Source: Bacteroidota bacterium (GTDB lineage Bacteria > Bacteroidota > Bacteroidia > Bacteroidales > Lentimicrobiaceae). From it: a stretch of DNA of 64,000 nucleotides. Shown piece by piece: positions 35,225-45,578 of this stretch; positions within the stretch are counted from its first letter, which is position 1; each line of letters starts with the position of its first letter. A program made the translations under genes and the position numbers. The notes beneath the pieces are model-generated. The model worked only from the letters and a program-made list of their open reading frames with translations, was not told the DNA's origin and ran no database searches. The stretch spans positions 25,571-89,570 of the forward strand of contig JAEYSM010000051.1 of assembly GCA_023434665.1 (NCBI GenBank), read 5' to 3'.

Positions 35225-35354
35225 TAATAAATTTTTAAAGAAATGTTTCACTCTTGGACTCAAAATTATTAATACTTGGTGGTTTTTAATCCTAAATGTA
35301 ACTTTTGTTGTTAAATAATTAATAAAGCTATAAAATTTTTGGCACGTTATTAGT

Positions 35355-35362
35355 TATATTTG
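35355..35362 (+). promoter_or_regulatory. Candidate -7 element of the TPR protein gene
   Basis: TATATTTG, exact TAnnTTTG, 43 bp before the ATG at 35406. The surrounding 200 bp are very AT-rich, and no clear TTTG -33 is placed correctly. Confidence 0.45.
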
Positions 35363-35405
35363 CCCACAAGACAATTAAATTCTCTAAAAAACTTTAAAAA
35401 ACGAA

Positions 35406-36371
35406 ATGAAAAAGACGATCAAATTAGCCGCATTTACCATCATAACGGTTTTTAGCGTGAATTCTTTTGCTCAAACTAAAGATGAAGCAGTTAATGCTTA
35501 TAATCGTGCAGTTACTCTTGTTTCATCAGATCCTCAGCAAGCAGTTAATGCGATGAGAGAAGCTGCTGAAATTGCATCGAAAGCTGATGATGCTGATACT
35601 ATTCAGCAGATGGCTGAGCAACAAATACCTGTACTTCAATATAACTATGCAACAGCGCTATATAAAGATAAGAAAATTGACGAAGCAATAGAAGGTTATA
35701 AACAGGCTCATGATTTTGCAGTCCAGTATAACGATAACTCAACAGCTGAGAAAACCAACGAATTGCTTCCTAAGCTTTACCTTTCCAAAGGAATTAATGA
35801 GTACAAAGCAGGACAGTTTGAGGAGGCAGTTAAAAGTTACACACAGGCAATCGAGCTTGATAGTTCGGTGGCTCGCGCTTGGTTAAATATGGGTCTTGCT
35901 TATAAGAAACTCGACAAAGACCCCGAAATGAAGCAGGCCATGGATAAAGCCATCGAGGTAGGAACTTCAACAAATGATGAGAAAACTGTTGAGGCTGCCA
36001 GAAAAACTATGGGCGACGACCTTCTCATGAGCGCTAATTCTTCATTCAAGAGTAATAATCTGCAAGCCACGGCAAATAAATTAGAAGAAGCTATTTCTTA
36101 TAATGATAACAATCCTGAAATATTCTATCTGTATGCTGTGACGCTGAATAAACTTTCAAAATTCGATGAGGCACTTGCTCAAAGTCAAAAAGGCTTATCG
36201 GTTGAACAGGATGATGCTGAGAAGAAAGCCAGATTCTATTTTGAAATGGGAAATGCTCAATTGGGAAAAGGCGATAACACAGCAGCCTGTGATTCATATA
36301 AAAAAGCTGCGGTTGGCAAATTAGCTGAATCAGCAAACTACCAGATTAAGACCGTTCTGAAATGCGGTTAA
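35406..36371 (+). CDS. Exported TPR-repeat protein
   Basis: 321 aa. Signal peptide at 1-22 (cleaved after SFA). The mature protein is built of TPR helices: one unit near 110-145 (KLYLSKGINEYKAGQFEEAVKSYTQAIELD), another directly after (ARAWLNMGLAYKKLDKD), and further units near 205-300. Two cysteines near the C-terminus (in NTAACDSY and VLKCG) could form a disulfide. TPR arrays mediate protein contacts; the partner is unknown. Single-gene unit with its own promoter and terminator. Confidence 0.9.
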   Translation: MKKTIKLAAFTIITVFSVNSFAQTKDEAVNAYNRAVTLVSSDPQQAVNAMREAAEIASKADDADTIQQMAEQQIPVLQYNYATALYKDKKIDEAIEGYKQAHDFAVQYNDNSTAEKTNELLPKLYLSKGINEYKAGQFEEAVKSYTQAIELDSSVARAWLNMGLAYKKLDKDPEMKQAMDKAIEVGTSTNDEKTVEAARKTMGDDLLMSANSSFKSNNLQATANKLEEAISYNDNNPEIFYLYAVTLNKLSKFDEALAQSQKGLSVEQDDAEKKARFYFEMGNAQLGKGDNTAACDSYKKAAVGKLAESANYQIKTVLKCG

Positions 36372-36393
36372 GAAAAAGACAGTAAATTTCAAT

Positions 36394-36430
36394 AAAATAG
36401 GAGGAAAATCATTTGATTTCCTCCTATTTT
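36394..36430. terminator. Bidirectional terminator
   Basis: Long stem AAAATAGGAGG.../...CCTCCTATTTT with a short AT-rich loop, 22 bp after the TPR gene stop. Being symmetric, it can also end transcripts from the convergent tamL gene. Confidence 0.85.
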
Positions 36431-36476
36431 GTTATTTCCAAACTGTACAAGGATTGGTTAATAAAAAAATAGCAAC

Positions 36477-38792
36477 TTAAAACGGATATCCCACTGCAAT
36501 ATTAATGACTAGATTATCGCGCCGCCAGGCACCGCTGCTAAAGTCAATTTCATCTATTACCCACCGTTCTTTCTCAGGCAGGTAGGGTTTTCTGAGTGGT
36601 ATTCCAAGATCAAATCTTAACAAAAAGAATGATAAATCAATTCGCAGTCCCAATCCTGATCCAACGGCAAGTTTATTTATAAAGTCTTTGGTAAATTCTC
36701 CACCTGGCAAATATTCACTCTCCCTTGCCAGCCAAACATTTCCTATGTCAGTAAAAACAGCCCCTTTCAATACACTAATAATCGCGAATCTGAATTCTGC
36801 ACTGAATTCTAATTTTATATCGCCCGACTGATCAAAATATCCGGTAAGATTGTTCTCATTCACATCGTACGAACCCGGACCTAAAGAGCGAGGCAGAAAA
36901 GCCCGAATACTATTTGAACCTCCACTAAAGTATTGTTTTGAATAAGGCATTACATAGGAATTCCCATAAGAAATTCCGGCACCAGCCATCAATCTGGTCG
37001 CAAGTGTATTATTATCATCAAAATTAAGGTAGTATCTGAAGTCAGTCGTTAGTTTTGAATATTGACTATATCTTGAACCAAAAATTTCATATGGCCTTTC
37101 GTCTGTTGACTTTTCACCTGTTGATATCCTATGCGCCAATGATGCAAGGTTTCCTGAAACATCTGCCATAACATTAAGATAGTATTGATGCTTTTGGGGA
37201 AGTCCTGCCATCGTATTTAATGTGTATGAGGCTGTTGAACCCAAAGTGAACTGTTCTTCAAATGTCCTTCGTAAATAAGGATTCCGGTCCAATAATAAAT
37301 TAAATGTATCTGTTGTATTCCTGAGTTTTGAATAATTAATGGCAATGGGGTTGACTTCAAACTCTTCGGTATTTGTAGACCTCCAGATATAACCGGCTGT
37401 AAAATTTACACCATTCATATCATAATACTCTACCCTGTGAAGAGTTTTTAACTGCAAATCAAACTTTGTTTTTGGAATATGAACTGATGATGCATCGGAT
37501 ACTTTAAAGGGAGCAATGAACCGGGGGGTTATTAATTGGATACCTGTACCAAACTCCCATGAGTTGAATCCTTTCGACTTTCCACTTAGCTGTAGCTCGT
37601 ATGCACCATTAATACTAAACTTTAATAGCTCTCCCCCTTTCCATGTATTTCTGTTTGTCAGACTAGTTATTAAAGAAGGACCGGTGTAATTATTGCTCTT
37701 TGAACCAATTTCCAGATCAACCTTTAATGTTTTTGGTAGGAGCTGTGTCAGGTTTATCCTAGCATCCAATTTACCTTCGTTGTCAATGACAGTGTCAGTA
37801 TATGCAATATTTACGAACTTGAAAGTTCCCATTGACATTAGACGACTTATAGTAAGATCATGATCTCGTTTACTATATAAACTGCCTTCTTCAATTTTTA
37901 TATACCTACTTAATATCTTGTGTCTAAAATTATTAACCCTTTCTACAAAATAGTAGTTATTAAAATAAGTAGTATCGCTTGTGCGTCTTGCAGTTTGAGC
38001 CCTCCGTCGTCCAAGGGAGTATTGGGGCATGACAAAAATTTTGTCGAACCGATATTTTAGAAGGGCTTTCTCAGGAACATCAGGTTTTATATTCAATGCA
38101 ATATTTATCCTTTTCTCTCCGACAGTCGTATCAGCAACAAATACTAAGAAATCCGGATTGAAAAAATAATAACCTAAGTTTTTTAATTCACTGTCAATTC
38201 TTGATCGTTCATCTCTTAGAATGTCTAAATTGTATTGTAACCCAGTGTAAACTAATGATTTGTTTTGCATCCGCCTTATAGCAGCACTCAAACTGTCATT
38301 TCCCGAAGGGTATTTTATTTCATTAAATATATAGGGCTTATTTACTGTAACAGTGTACTTTACTTCAGCTTTATTATTTTTCTCAACTATTTCGTGAGTG
38401 GCCTCACCTTTAAAATATCCATTGTTTTGTAATCTATTGACCATAAGTTCCTCAATCAGATTTGGGTCAACCTGACTCAACAAAACCGGAGCTTCACCCA
38501 GTTTGTTTTTGATCCACTTTTTTATTCCCTTATTGGCGTTTTCTCCAGCCACATTATAAAACCACAACGATGGTCTCAGTCCTAAAAATGAGGAGTTGGG
38601 TTCAGGTCTGATTACTTCCTCAAGCTCGCTTCTGATATTCTTTTTCCCTGAAGTATTTTGTGGCTCTACAATAACATCAGCACCCACATAAAGTGATTCA
38701 TTGTCGGGCAGGTACTTCAGATTACTGCAGGCAACAAAAAAAACACTCCACATTATTATGAATAAAAACTTTATGTGCTTGATTCTGATCAT
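36477..38792 (-). CDS. tamL: Translocation and assembly module lipoprotein TamL (BamA/TamA family)
   Basis: 771 aa. A lipoprotein signal ends VAC with Cys22. Residues about 30-330 carry POTRA-type segments, and the C-terminal half (from about 350) is a BamA-family 16-strand barrel. The latter includes the GGSNSIRAFLPRSLGPGSYD segment that corresponds to the loop 6/substrate region and ends on Phe (VGYPF). A lipid-anchored TamA-like barrel next to tamB is the Bacteroidota arrangement known as TamL. With TamB it links the two membranes; roles in outer-membrane protein or lipid traffic have been proposed. 17 bp after the tamB stop, same operon. Confidence 0.88.
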   Translation of the reverse strand: MIRIKHIKFLFIIMWSVFFVACSNLKYLPDNESLYVGADVIVEPQNTSGKKNIRSELEEVIRPEPNSSFLGLRPSLWFYNVAGENANKGIKKWIKNKLGEAPVLLSQVDPNLIEELMVNRLQNNGYFKGEATHEIVEKNNKAEVKYTVTVNKPYIFNEIKYPSGNDSLSAAIRRMQNKSLVYTGLQYNLDILRDERSRIDSELKNLGYYFFNPDFLVFVADTTVGEKRINIALNIKPDVPEKALLKYRFDKIFVMPQYSLGRRRAQTARRTSDTTYFNNYYFVERVNNFRHKILSRYIKIEEGSLYSKRDHDLTISRLMSMGTFKFVNIAYTDTVIDNEGKLDARINLTQLLPKTLKVDLEIGSKSNNYTGPSLITSLTNRNTWKGGELLKFSINGAYELQLSGKSKGFNSWEFGTGIQLITPRFIAPFKVSDASSVHIPKTKFDLQLKTLHRVEYYDMNGVNFTAGYIWRSTNTEEFEVNPIAINYSKLRNTTDTFNLLLDRNPYLRRTFEEQFTLGSTASYTLNTMAGLPQKHQYYLNVMADVSGNLASLAHRISTGEKSTDERPYEIFGSRYSQYSKLTTDFRYYLNFDDNNTLATRLMAGAGISYGNSYVMPYSKQYFSGGSNSIRAFLPRSLGPGSYDVNENNLTGYFDQSGDIKLEFSAEFRFAIISVLKGAVFTDIGNVWLARESEYLPGGEFTKDFINKLAVGSGLGLRIDLSFFLLRFDLGIPLRKPYLPEKERWVIDEIDFSSGAWRRDNLVINIAVGYPF

Positions 38793-38809
38793 ATGCTTAT
38801 CACATTCTC

Positions 38810-41800
38810 TTATGGCTTTTTCTCAATTTCACGAATCGTCTCAGTTTCAGACACCGTCTGTTGTCTTTCATTTCTATCCTTAAATCTGAACAGTTGTCGG
38901 AAACGCCTAAAATCCCGATGATACGAAAAACCTATACCTGTGTTTACCAGTTCTCCTTCCATTGGATCTTCATATTCAATCCTTCTGAATCCTTTAAGTC
39001 TGTATCGCCCATTTGGAGTTAGTTTATACTCAACATTAACATTACCGGCAATATCACTAGCCTGATTCTGACGAGCCCTTTCACCTTCCAGTTCCACGTT
39101 ACCTCCCACTTCAACAATAACCCTGTCGTTTAAAAACTCCTTTGAAACACCCAACTGCAATTGAGTACGACCTTCTTCAACACCGGCCTCATTGTATTCT
39201 TCAAATGATTGAACACCGATGTCAAGGTCAACTCCTTTTATATACTTTTGAGATAATGCGTTGAATTGTTGCGTTAGTAATTTACTTGCACTTGCCCTGG
39301 CAGCTGACTCAACAGTAAGAGGTGACCCACCCGATTCAAAAGGATCCTGTCCCAAAAACCTATTCAGAGCCAACAAAGCAAAAACTTGTTTATTGAGTTG
39401 GGTTTCATCAGTACGTAATTGATTCAGTTTGGCATCTACCATTCCATTCAAAGCACCTTTCTCATCCTCGGGTTGTTGAATGTCGAAACTTATTATAGGT
39501 TTCATTAGTTCTCCCTCCATTTTAAGATGGACAAAAAATGTCAGTGCATTTCTGTATCTGTTCTGTTCCATGTCGTCCATTCCCTCTACCTGATCTTCAA
39601 GTAATAAAAGAGGTGATGTTTTAACCATATAAATAGCGCTCAGGTCAACATCTGCATCCATGATCTCACCGGTCCAAGTTATAGTACTTCCCTCCTGAAT
39701 GCTGAATTGTCTTTTTATTAGCTGGTTAAGTGTGATATTATACCCGCCATCATTTATATCAAAAGTTCCTGCAAGGTTCATTTGCCCCCCGGGTGTCAAT
39801 GTAAAGTTCAAATTTGCATCTCCGCTAACAAAAAGAGAGTCGCCGGCAATAGGATCGACCATCATCTTAAGAATAGCCTCTGGTTCCAAAGTAATCGAAG
39901 CATTTAACTGAATTCCTTCAACTGCTGTTATTGGACTAGCTACGGAATCGGCATCTATCGGTAGTGATACAAACAAGGAGTCAGAAAAAATGACCACTCC
40001 TTCGCTTTCATCCAGCACTATTTCAGATTCAGGCATGACAAAGGTTACTTCCGTTTCATCTTTCAAAGTTACCTTCATATCGATTACAGGCCTGGAGGTT
40101 GTTCCTTTTACTCTAATGTCACTATCAAGGAAAACAGTCCCGTACAAAGGGAAATCATTGTCTTCTCTTGTCGAATTCATGGCTAAAAATTCTTCAGTTC
40201 TAACACGAATATCCAAGGTTGGGTTGCTCAGGTCGGAAAATGCCACATATCCACTTATTACTGCCTGTCGGTTAAGTGAATCTAAGATGGTCAAATCATT
40301 TAGTTCAAGCCGCTTATTTCTAACATCAATTGAGTTGTCTTCCATCCTAAGATATGTCCCGGCAATTGGCGCATCAAATGCAACTTCATTAAAGCGCACA
40401 CTACCTGCAAGATCAGGGTCATCTACTGTTCCTGTAATGTCAATACCTCCTGTAAGATGACCGGTCATCCTGGTCACTTGTCCCAATGTGAACGGTTCAA
40501 CTGCTGCAAGATTAAGGCGGTTGATATCCAGGTTCATCTGTAGAAACTCTGTGCTGTCTCTTGTTAGATAATGACCATCAATTGTAAGATCATTCTCATT
40601 TCCTGTCAGCTCAAGTCTCACGTCAAAACGATTGTTTAATTCAGAGTTTTCAGCAGTCACCAGAATATTTCCAACAGGCACCTCCATGAAACGCAGACTG
40701 TCTATATTAAGATTTGATGTAAAAGCCTGTGACCCATCAACCTCAAATAATACAATATGTCCATCCATTTTACCCCTTGCTAACTGTTTCTCATTTTCAA
40801 TAATCACTGAAAAATTTCCTAATTCAAAATCCTCGAAAGTGACCTTGAGAGGTACATTATCACCCGGTTGAGTAATAATTGATAATAATTGATTGTTTCC
40901 GGATAGAATTAACTTTTCAGACTTTAAACCGGTTTTTTCGCTAAACGATAAAACATTATCAGGATCAATGCGCCAATTGGTGTTATTCAAAATGAATGGC
41001 TCGTCCATTATTAAAGTGTACAAACTATCACCTTTAGTGAAGGCACCGCTGGTTTTTAAAACATTTAAAGTGTCAGACTTGGAAATTGAGATAGCATATT
41101 TAATACTATTATCCTTTATATCACCATTCAGAAGAAACTTTTCCATTCTGATGGTAGGATTCTCAATGCTTGCAACCTGCACCTCATAATTGAGCCTTTC
41201 GTTGTTCGATTCAATGTTAGCCCTGAGACTATCAACAATAGTTCCGTTGTAATCAATTCTTGGTATGATAGCTTCAGTCTCTAATTCACGTTTTTCGCTT
41301 GAATATTTACCTCTGATAGTAAGTGAATGAAAGTCGTTTAGTGAAGGTATCAGATTTTCGCAAATCCGGCTTGGATCACTGAGCGAAAAACTGTATGTAA
41401 ATTCCTGATGAGCTAAATTTTTGCTGATTGTATCCGTCAGTGTGTCGGGTTCAGCAAAGGCAAAATATTCATTAAGATGCGTGGTGATCAATGGTCCTAT
41501 TTCAGTAAGATTCACATTTCCTGAAATCAAAGCATTGAGAAAACCTGACCTGATAGTAATTCTCGATGAATCATTCAGATACTGCGATTCAATTACCAAA
41601 GAATCGACAGGACATTCTATCTTCTCTGTCTTCACATAATTATCAAACAGTTTTATTTTGCCAACAGGGTTCGGTCCTTTTTCCTTTCTCATATCGGCAC
41701 TTATGCTTGTTTTGACCTGCATTTCTTCAGGTGAAAGCTTTAAAGCCATCAGGTCAGCATTCTCCAGTTTAAGATCAAATACGAAAGCAAGACTATCAGG

Positions 41801-43891
41801 ATCCACATTTGCATAACCAGTGTAATTAAATAGAAGATTAGGGTCGCGCATAATGATATCACCTTGAAATGAGCGATTTACAATTTTACCATCGAGTAAC
41901 AGACCATTATATTTATAGCCGTTATAAAAAGCCTCTTCAACCTCTAAGTCAACATTCAGGTTAAGGCTGTCGGGATTCATTCCAAAACCATTGATATCCA
42001 ATGCCAAAGAAACGGGACCTAAGGTATCGGGATTCATTAAAATCTTGCCAAGGTCAACATTATCGGCATCAATAATAATATGGTACGGTACTTCCTTATT
42101 GCCAATGTCCGGATCCATTATTACTTCAGCATTTACAGACCCCGAAGATGTGAGCAGTGCTGCGTTGGCATTAAAATTCTTTACAAATCCATTGAATTCT
42201 GCCTCAAGTGAAATTTCTGCGGGTATTTCCACAGATTCAGGTAAAACTTCGGGCTTGAGATATGACATGATATCACCATGTGTAGTGGAAAAATTTAATT
42301 CACTCACCGATGCATAAACTCTGTTCATATCAAGCGCATCTTTAACTTTCGCTGATAATGAAAGTGTAGTTGACTTATTATTTGAGAAATTGAAATCATC
42401 AATGGATAAATCCTTTAATGATCCGGCTATCAATCCTTCAAATTCAAAAATCTCGCCCTTATCAAGGCGAAATTTAGGATGGCTGGAGAGATCCGGAACA
42501 AACATCAAAATATCTGTAGAAGCGATAAATGACTCATTGAGATTAATATCAATAACCGCTTCCTCAAATGAATCAGCCAAATGATTGATTGAAGGGAAGT
42601 TGAGTTCAATTCTGTTTCCTATGCTACTTTGTGGTGTTTTAATTAAGAGGTTCTCTAGTTTAATGGTGGTTGTGTCATAATAAATGTTCGAAGAAAACTG
42701 TTCAAGGCTAAAACCGCTTTTTTCTTTAAAATTAAAATCTGCTAAATTCAGCGATATAACACCGGGACTAACATAAATATCATTTATTACCGTATTAAAA
42801 TCATTGATTGTTAAGTAATTAAAATCAATACTGTTCTTTACTGGTTCTGCTGTGAGATTATTATATGAAAGCGAAATGTCACTAAACTCCAAAGCGTCTA
42901 AGGTCATAATCCATTCAGGTGATGGATCTTGCTTTTCTATATCCTGTTTTGTTATTACTTCAGCGATAATTGTATCAAAACGCTGAGGCTTATAATGCTC
43001 AAAAAGAATTTTAGCTTCTGCTAGTTGAAGTTTATCCAATGAGACCTTATAGTTATTAAACTCCAAAGTATCAGCATTTAATTTGAAATCCCCGATATCA
43101 GCTTCCAGTCGGTTTCCGGAAGCAGGACTGTTATAAAATGCGTTTATGTTTTCGAGAGCAATTGTTTTGAATGAGATATCGGGATTTCTTCCCGATGAAT
43201 TGGTTTCTTTAGGAGCTATTAGTGAGGGAGTTTGCAAATAGGAAACAACGGAATTCTTCAGGTTGATGTCTCCAACATGCAGCACCAATTCATCCAGATC
43301 AAATTCTTCAAAAGATGTTTTGAAATCTCCAATATATACTAATGCATCAATACCGCCAAGTGTATCGCTATAAAGCAATCTGATATCATTAAAATCTATA
43401 TCCCTGATAGTGAATTCCATTCCATCGGATTCCTCAGGCTCCATTGCCGTGGTATCTTCAGTAGCAAAGGCATCTATTATGAAACTATAATTAAAAGTTG
43501 TATCAGGATAAAGTCTATAAATTTGCGCTGTAAGATTTTCAAGTTTAACTGAGCTAACATCAATCTTAGCATCCAATAGGCCAAACATATTAATACCTAT
43601 GTTGACCTTCCCGGCATATAAAAGGGTATCATTCTGAAGGTCTTCCAGGTATAGTCCCTTTATATTAATTGTCTTCGGAATTCCAATACTTATAGATTCA
43701 AGTTCAACTCTGGTGTTAAGTTTCTCACTTAAATAATTAACGGCTTTTGATGCAGCAAAATTCTGGACAGGGGGCAACTGGACAATTATAACAAGGACTA
43801 TTCCCAATGAAATAATTCCTGCTATAAGCCATAAGAGGGTTTTGAATATGATCCGTAACCATTTATTTTGGGTTGTTGATTCCTTCATCAA
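38810..43891 (-). CDS. tamB: Translocation and assembly module protein TamB (AsmA-fold superfamily)
   Basis: 1693 aa, the largest gene here. One inner-membrane helix (about 12-36) is followed by about 1200 residues of repeating amphipathic strands (AsmA-like beta-taco), then the TamB/DUF490 domain (from about 1230: GHLTGGIDITGTVDDPDLAGSV, GDANLNFTLTPGGQMNLAGTF, ALLALNRFLGQDPFE). It forms a hydrophobic groove spanning the periplasm. The final 60 residues are charged and extend beyond the usual end. ATG at 43891 overlaps the FAD/Rieske stop by 29 bp; tamL follows. Confidence 0.92.
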   Translation of the reverse strand: MMKESTTQNKWLRIIFKTLLWLIAGIISLGIVLVIIVQLPPVQNFAASKAVNYLSEKLNTRVELESISIGIPKTINIKGLYLEDLQNDTLLYAGKVNIGINMFGLLDAKIDVSSVKLENLTAQIYRLYPDTTFNYSFIIDAFATEDTTAMEPEESDGMEFTIRDIDFNDIRLLYSDTLGGIDALVYIGDFKTSFEEFDLDELVLHVGDINLKNSVVSYLQTPSLIAPKETNSSGRNPDISFKTIALENINAFYNSPASGNRLEADIGDFKLNADTLEFNNYKVSLDKLQLAEAKILFEHYKPQRFDTIIAEVITKQDIEKQDPSPEWIMTLDALEFSDISLSYNNLTAEPVKNSIDFNYLTINDFNTVINDIYVSPGVISLNLADFNFKEKSGFSLEQFSSNIYYDTTTIKLENLLIKTPQSSIGNRIELNFPSINHLADSFEEAVIDINLNESFIASTDILMFVPDLSSHPKFRLDKGEIFEFEGLIAGSLKDLSIDDFNFSNNKSTTLSLSAKVKDALDMNRVYASVSELNFSTTHGDIMSYLKPEVLPESVEIPAEISLEAEFNGFVKNFNANAALLTSSGSVNAEVIMDPDIGNKEVPYHIIIDADNVDLGKILMNPDTLGPVSLALDINGFGMNPDSLNLNVDLEVEEAFYNGYKYNGLLLDGKIVNRSFQGDIIMRDPNLLFNYTGYANVDPDSLAFVFDLKLENADLMALKLSPEEMQVKTSISADMRKEKGPNPVGKIKLFDNYVKTEKIECPVDSLVIESQYLNDSSRITIRSGFLNALISGNVNLTEIGPLITTHLNEYFAFAEPDTLTDTISKNLAHQEFTYSFSLSDPSRICENLIPSLNDFHSLTIRGKYSSEKRELETEAIIPRIDYNGTIVDSLRANIESNNERLNYEVQVASIENPTIRMEKFLLNGDIKDNSIKYAISISKSDTLNVLKTSGAFTKGDSLYTLIMDEPFILNNTNWRIDPDNVLSFSEKTGLKSEKLILSGNNQLLSIITQPGDNVPLKVTFEDFELGNFSVIIENEKQLARGKMDGHIVLFEVDGSQAFTSNLNIDSLRFMEVPVGNILVTAENSELNNRFDVRLELTGNENDLTIDGHYLTRDSTEFLQMNLDINRLNLAAVEPFTLGQVTRMTGHLTGGIDITGTVDDPDLAGSVRFNEVAFDAPIAGTYLRMEDNSIDVRNKRLELNDLTILDSLNRQAVISGYVAFSDLSNPTLDIRVRTEEFLAMNSTREDNDFPLYGTVFLDSDIRVKGTTSRPVIDMKVTLKDETEVTFVMPESEIVLDESEGVVIFSDSLFVSLPIDADSVASPITAVEGIQLNASITLEPEAILKMMVDPIAGDSLFVSGDANLNFTLTPGGQMNLAGTFDINDGGYNITLNQLIKRQFSIQEGSTITWTGEIMDADVDLSAIYMVKTSPLLLLEDQVEGMDDMEQNRYRNALTFFVHLKMEGELMKPIISFDIQQPEDEKGALNGMVDAKLNQLRTDETQLNKQVFALLALNRFLGQDPFESGGSPLTVESAARASASKLLTQQFNALSQKYIKGVDLDIGVQSFEEYNEAGVEEGRTQLQLGVSKEFLNDRVIVEVGGNVELEGERARQNQASDIAGNVNVEYKLTPNGRYRLKGFRRIEYEDPMEGELVNTGIGFSYHRDFRRFRQLFRFKDRNERQQTVSETETIREIEKKP

Positions 43892-45455
43892 TTCTCTCGA
43901 GTGCTGCGTTTGCCGGTCCGTTTATAACTTCCCCTGTAATTGTGAACCGACTTCCATGACAAGGGCAATCCCAGGTATTCTCAATATTATTCCAGCTTAC
44001 AATGCATCCCATATGAGTACAAGTAGCTGAAACTACATGTATTTCACCATTCTCATCTTTAAATACACCTGCCTTATGTCCTTTATACTCAACAATCCGC
44101 GCCTTATTGATTGGCAAAGATTCAAGTTCAGATACTTCAGGGCTGTCAGGTTTGTTTTTGTAATAATTTATTAAGGTATTAAAAATTTCCTTAAAAGCGA
44201 TTTTTGTTGCCTTTAAATTTACTCTTCCTGGTTTATACAGGGATTCCCAAACATTTTCAACTCCCTGAATCAGATCAGGAATAAGCATTGCAGCAATGAC
44301 TGAATGCGTCATCCCGTGCCCGGAATCGCCTGTTGAGATGAAAGTATTATCTTTATCAGCTATGTTTTTACCAATAAAGGCCATGCCGTCATAAGGTTCC
44401 AGCACTTGACCCGACCACTTGTAAATCACACGCTGTATCTCAAATCTCTCTCTTGCCCATGATTCAAGGCGACCAAACCTTTCACTCTCTGTGTCATCGT
44501 TCATGATCCCTGTCTTATGATCTTCACCTCCTATAATCAGAAGGTCAGATTCAGCATTGTATTCTTGTGTTCTTACATAATGATAAGGAGGAGTGTCTGA
44601 ATCTTCATTCATATCGCCGGTATCCCACCAAAGTACCGAAGGCAGTTTCCCTTTTTCTATTAGCGCCGCTATGGCATAAGTACGATAGGAATACTGAATC
44701 ATTGGAACAACAAACTTGCTGTTAATCGGACTGTTGGTAGCAACTACAATATAGTCTGCTTCAATCTTATGTTCATTTGAAGTAATTACGGTATTTCCCT
44801 CAATTTTATCGGCGTGGGTATTTGTGAAAATTTTACCACCCCTGGCTTGGATGATTTCAGCCAGCCCAAAAAGGTATTTGAGCGGGTGAAACTGTCCCTG
44901 GTTCTTGAATTTTATTGCTTTTAAGGGCTGTATAATTAATCCGGGCACCTCATTCACCAATTCAACCTGAGCGCCACATTCTTTGGCAGCTTCAAACTCT
45001 TTTACAATATTCTCAACTCTATCTGATGCATGTGGTATTAAGTAGCCAGGAACCCTTTTAAAATCACAACTAATATTTTCCTTCTGAACTATCTTTTCAA
45101 TATAATCTATCGCACTCTGGTGACTTTCATAAGCAAGTTTGGCATTTTCTTTACCCAATAAACTTTGAAGACTATAATATCTGTCATCCAATGCACTTGA
45201 TAGATGTGCTGTTGTTCTCCCTGTTTCCCCGCTACCCAATGATCCATCTTCAATAAGCACGACTGAGTATCCCCGGTTTGTCATTTCATAAGCAATTGAA
45301 ACACCCGACATTCCTCCACCAACAATCACAACATCAGTTTCAATATCTCTGGAAAGAGGAGAAAACAATCTGTTCTGATTATCATCAAGCCAGTTTGAAA
45401 TATTTGCTCCTGACGTATTCTCTCCATCCCACAGTGGTTTCCTGCCTAATTCCAT
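43863..45455 (-). CDS. FAD-dependent oxidoreductase with C-terminal Rieske domain
   Basis: 530 aa. Residues 40-400 are a DadA/GlpD-like FAD oxidoreductase with the dinucleotide motif VGGGMSG (45-51), and the C-terminal FAD contact in FISTGDSGHGMTHSV. Residues 450-520 are a Rieske [2Fe-2S] domain with Cys479-x-His481 and Cys497-x2-His500, plus Cys484 and Cys499 that form the disulfide of classical Rieske folds. No signal peptide, so cytoplasmic. Substrate unknown. Its end overlaps tamB, so translation may be coupled. Confidence 0.92.
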   Translation of the reverse strand: MELGRKPLWDGENTSGANISNWLDDNQNRLFSPLSRDIETDVVIVGGGMSGVSIAYEMTNRGYSVVLIEDGSLGSGETGRTTAHLSSALDDRYYSLQSLLGKENAKLAYESHQSAIDYIEKIVQKENISCDFKRVPGYLIPHASDRVENIVKEFEAAKECGAQVELVNEVPGLIIQPLKAIKFKNQGQFHPLKYLFGLAEIIQARGGKIFTNTHADKIEGNTVITSNEHKIEADYIVVATNSPINSKFVVPMIQYSYRTYAIAALIEKGKLPSVLWWDTGDMNEDSDTPPYHYVRTQEYNAESDLLIIGGEDHKTGIMNDDTESERFGRLESWARERFEIQRVIYKWSGQVLEPYDGMAFIGKNIADKDNTFISTGDSGHGMTHSVIAAMLIPDLIQGVENVWESLYKPGRVNLKATKIAFKEIFNTLINYYKNKPDSPEVSELESLPINKARIVEYKGHKAGVFKDENGEIHVVSATCTHMGCIVSWNNIENTWDCPCHGSRFTITGEVINGPANAALERIDEGINNPK

Positions 45456-45578
45456 AATTTTGCTTTTTATGTACTAAAATAAATCCGGGAAATAAAAACT
45501 TAACAGAAATACAACAACATAAATGTTATCCTGTTTGGGATAGCAATCCTATTATAAAAGGTGGAATCTTAATTGTTA

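Noticed and set aside
39990..40460. 156-codon open frame on the plus strand inside tamB
   Set aside because: It is antisense to the strongly supported tamB gene, has low-complexity Ser/Thr-rich composition and no start signal or family match. Other plus-strand frames in tamB and the AsmA-like gene are the same kind of shadow.
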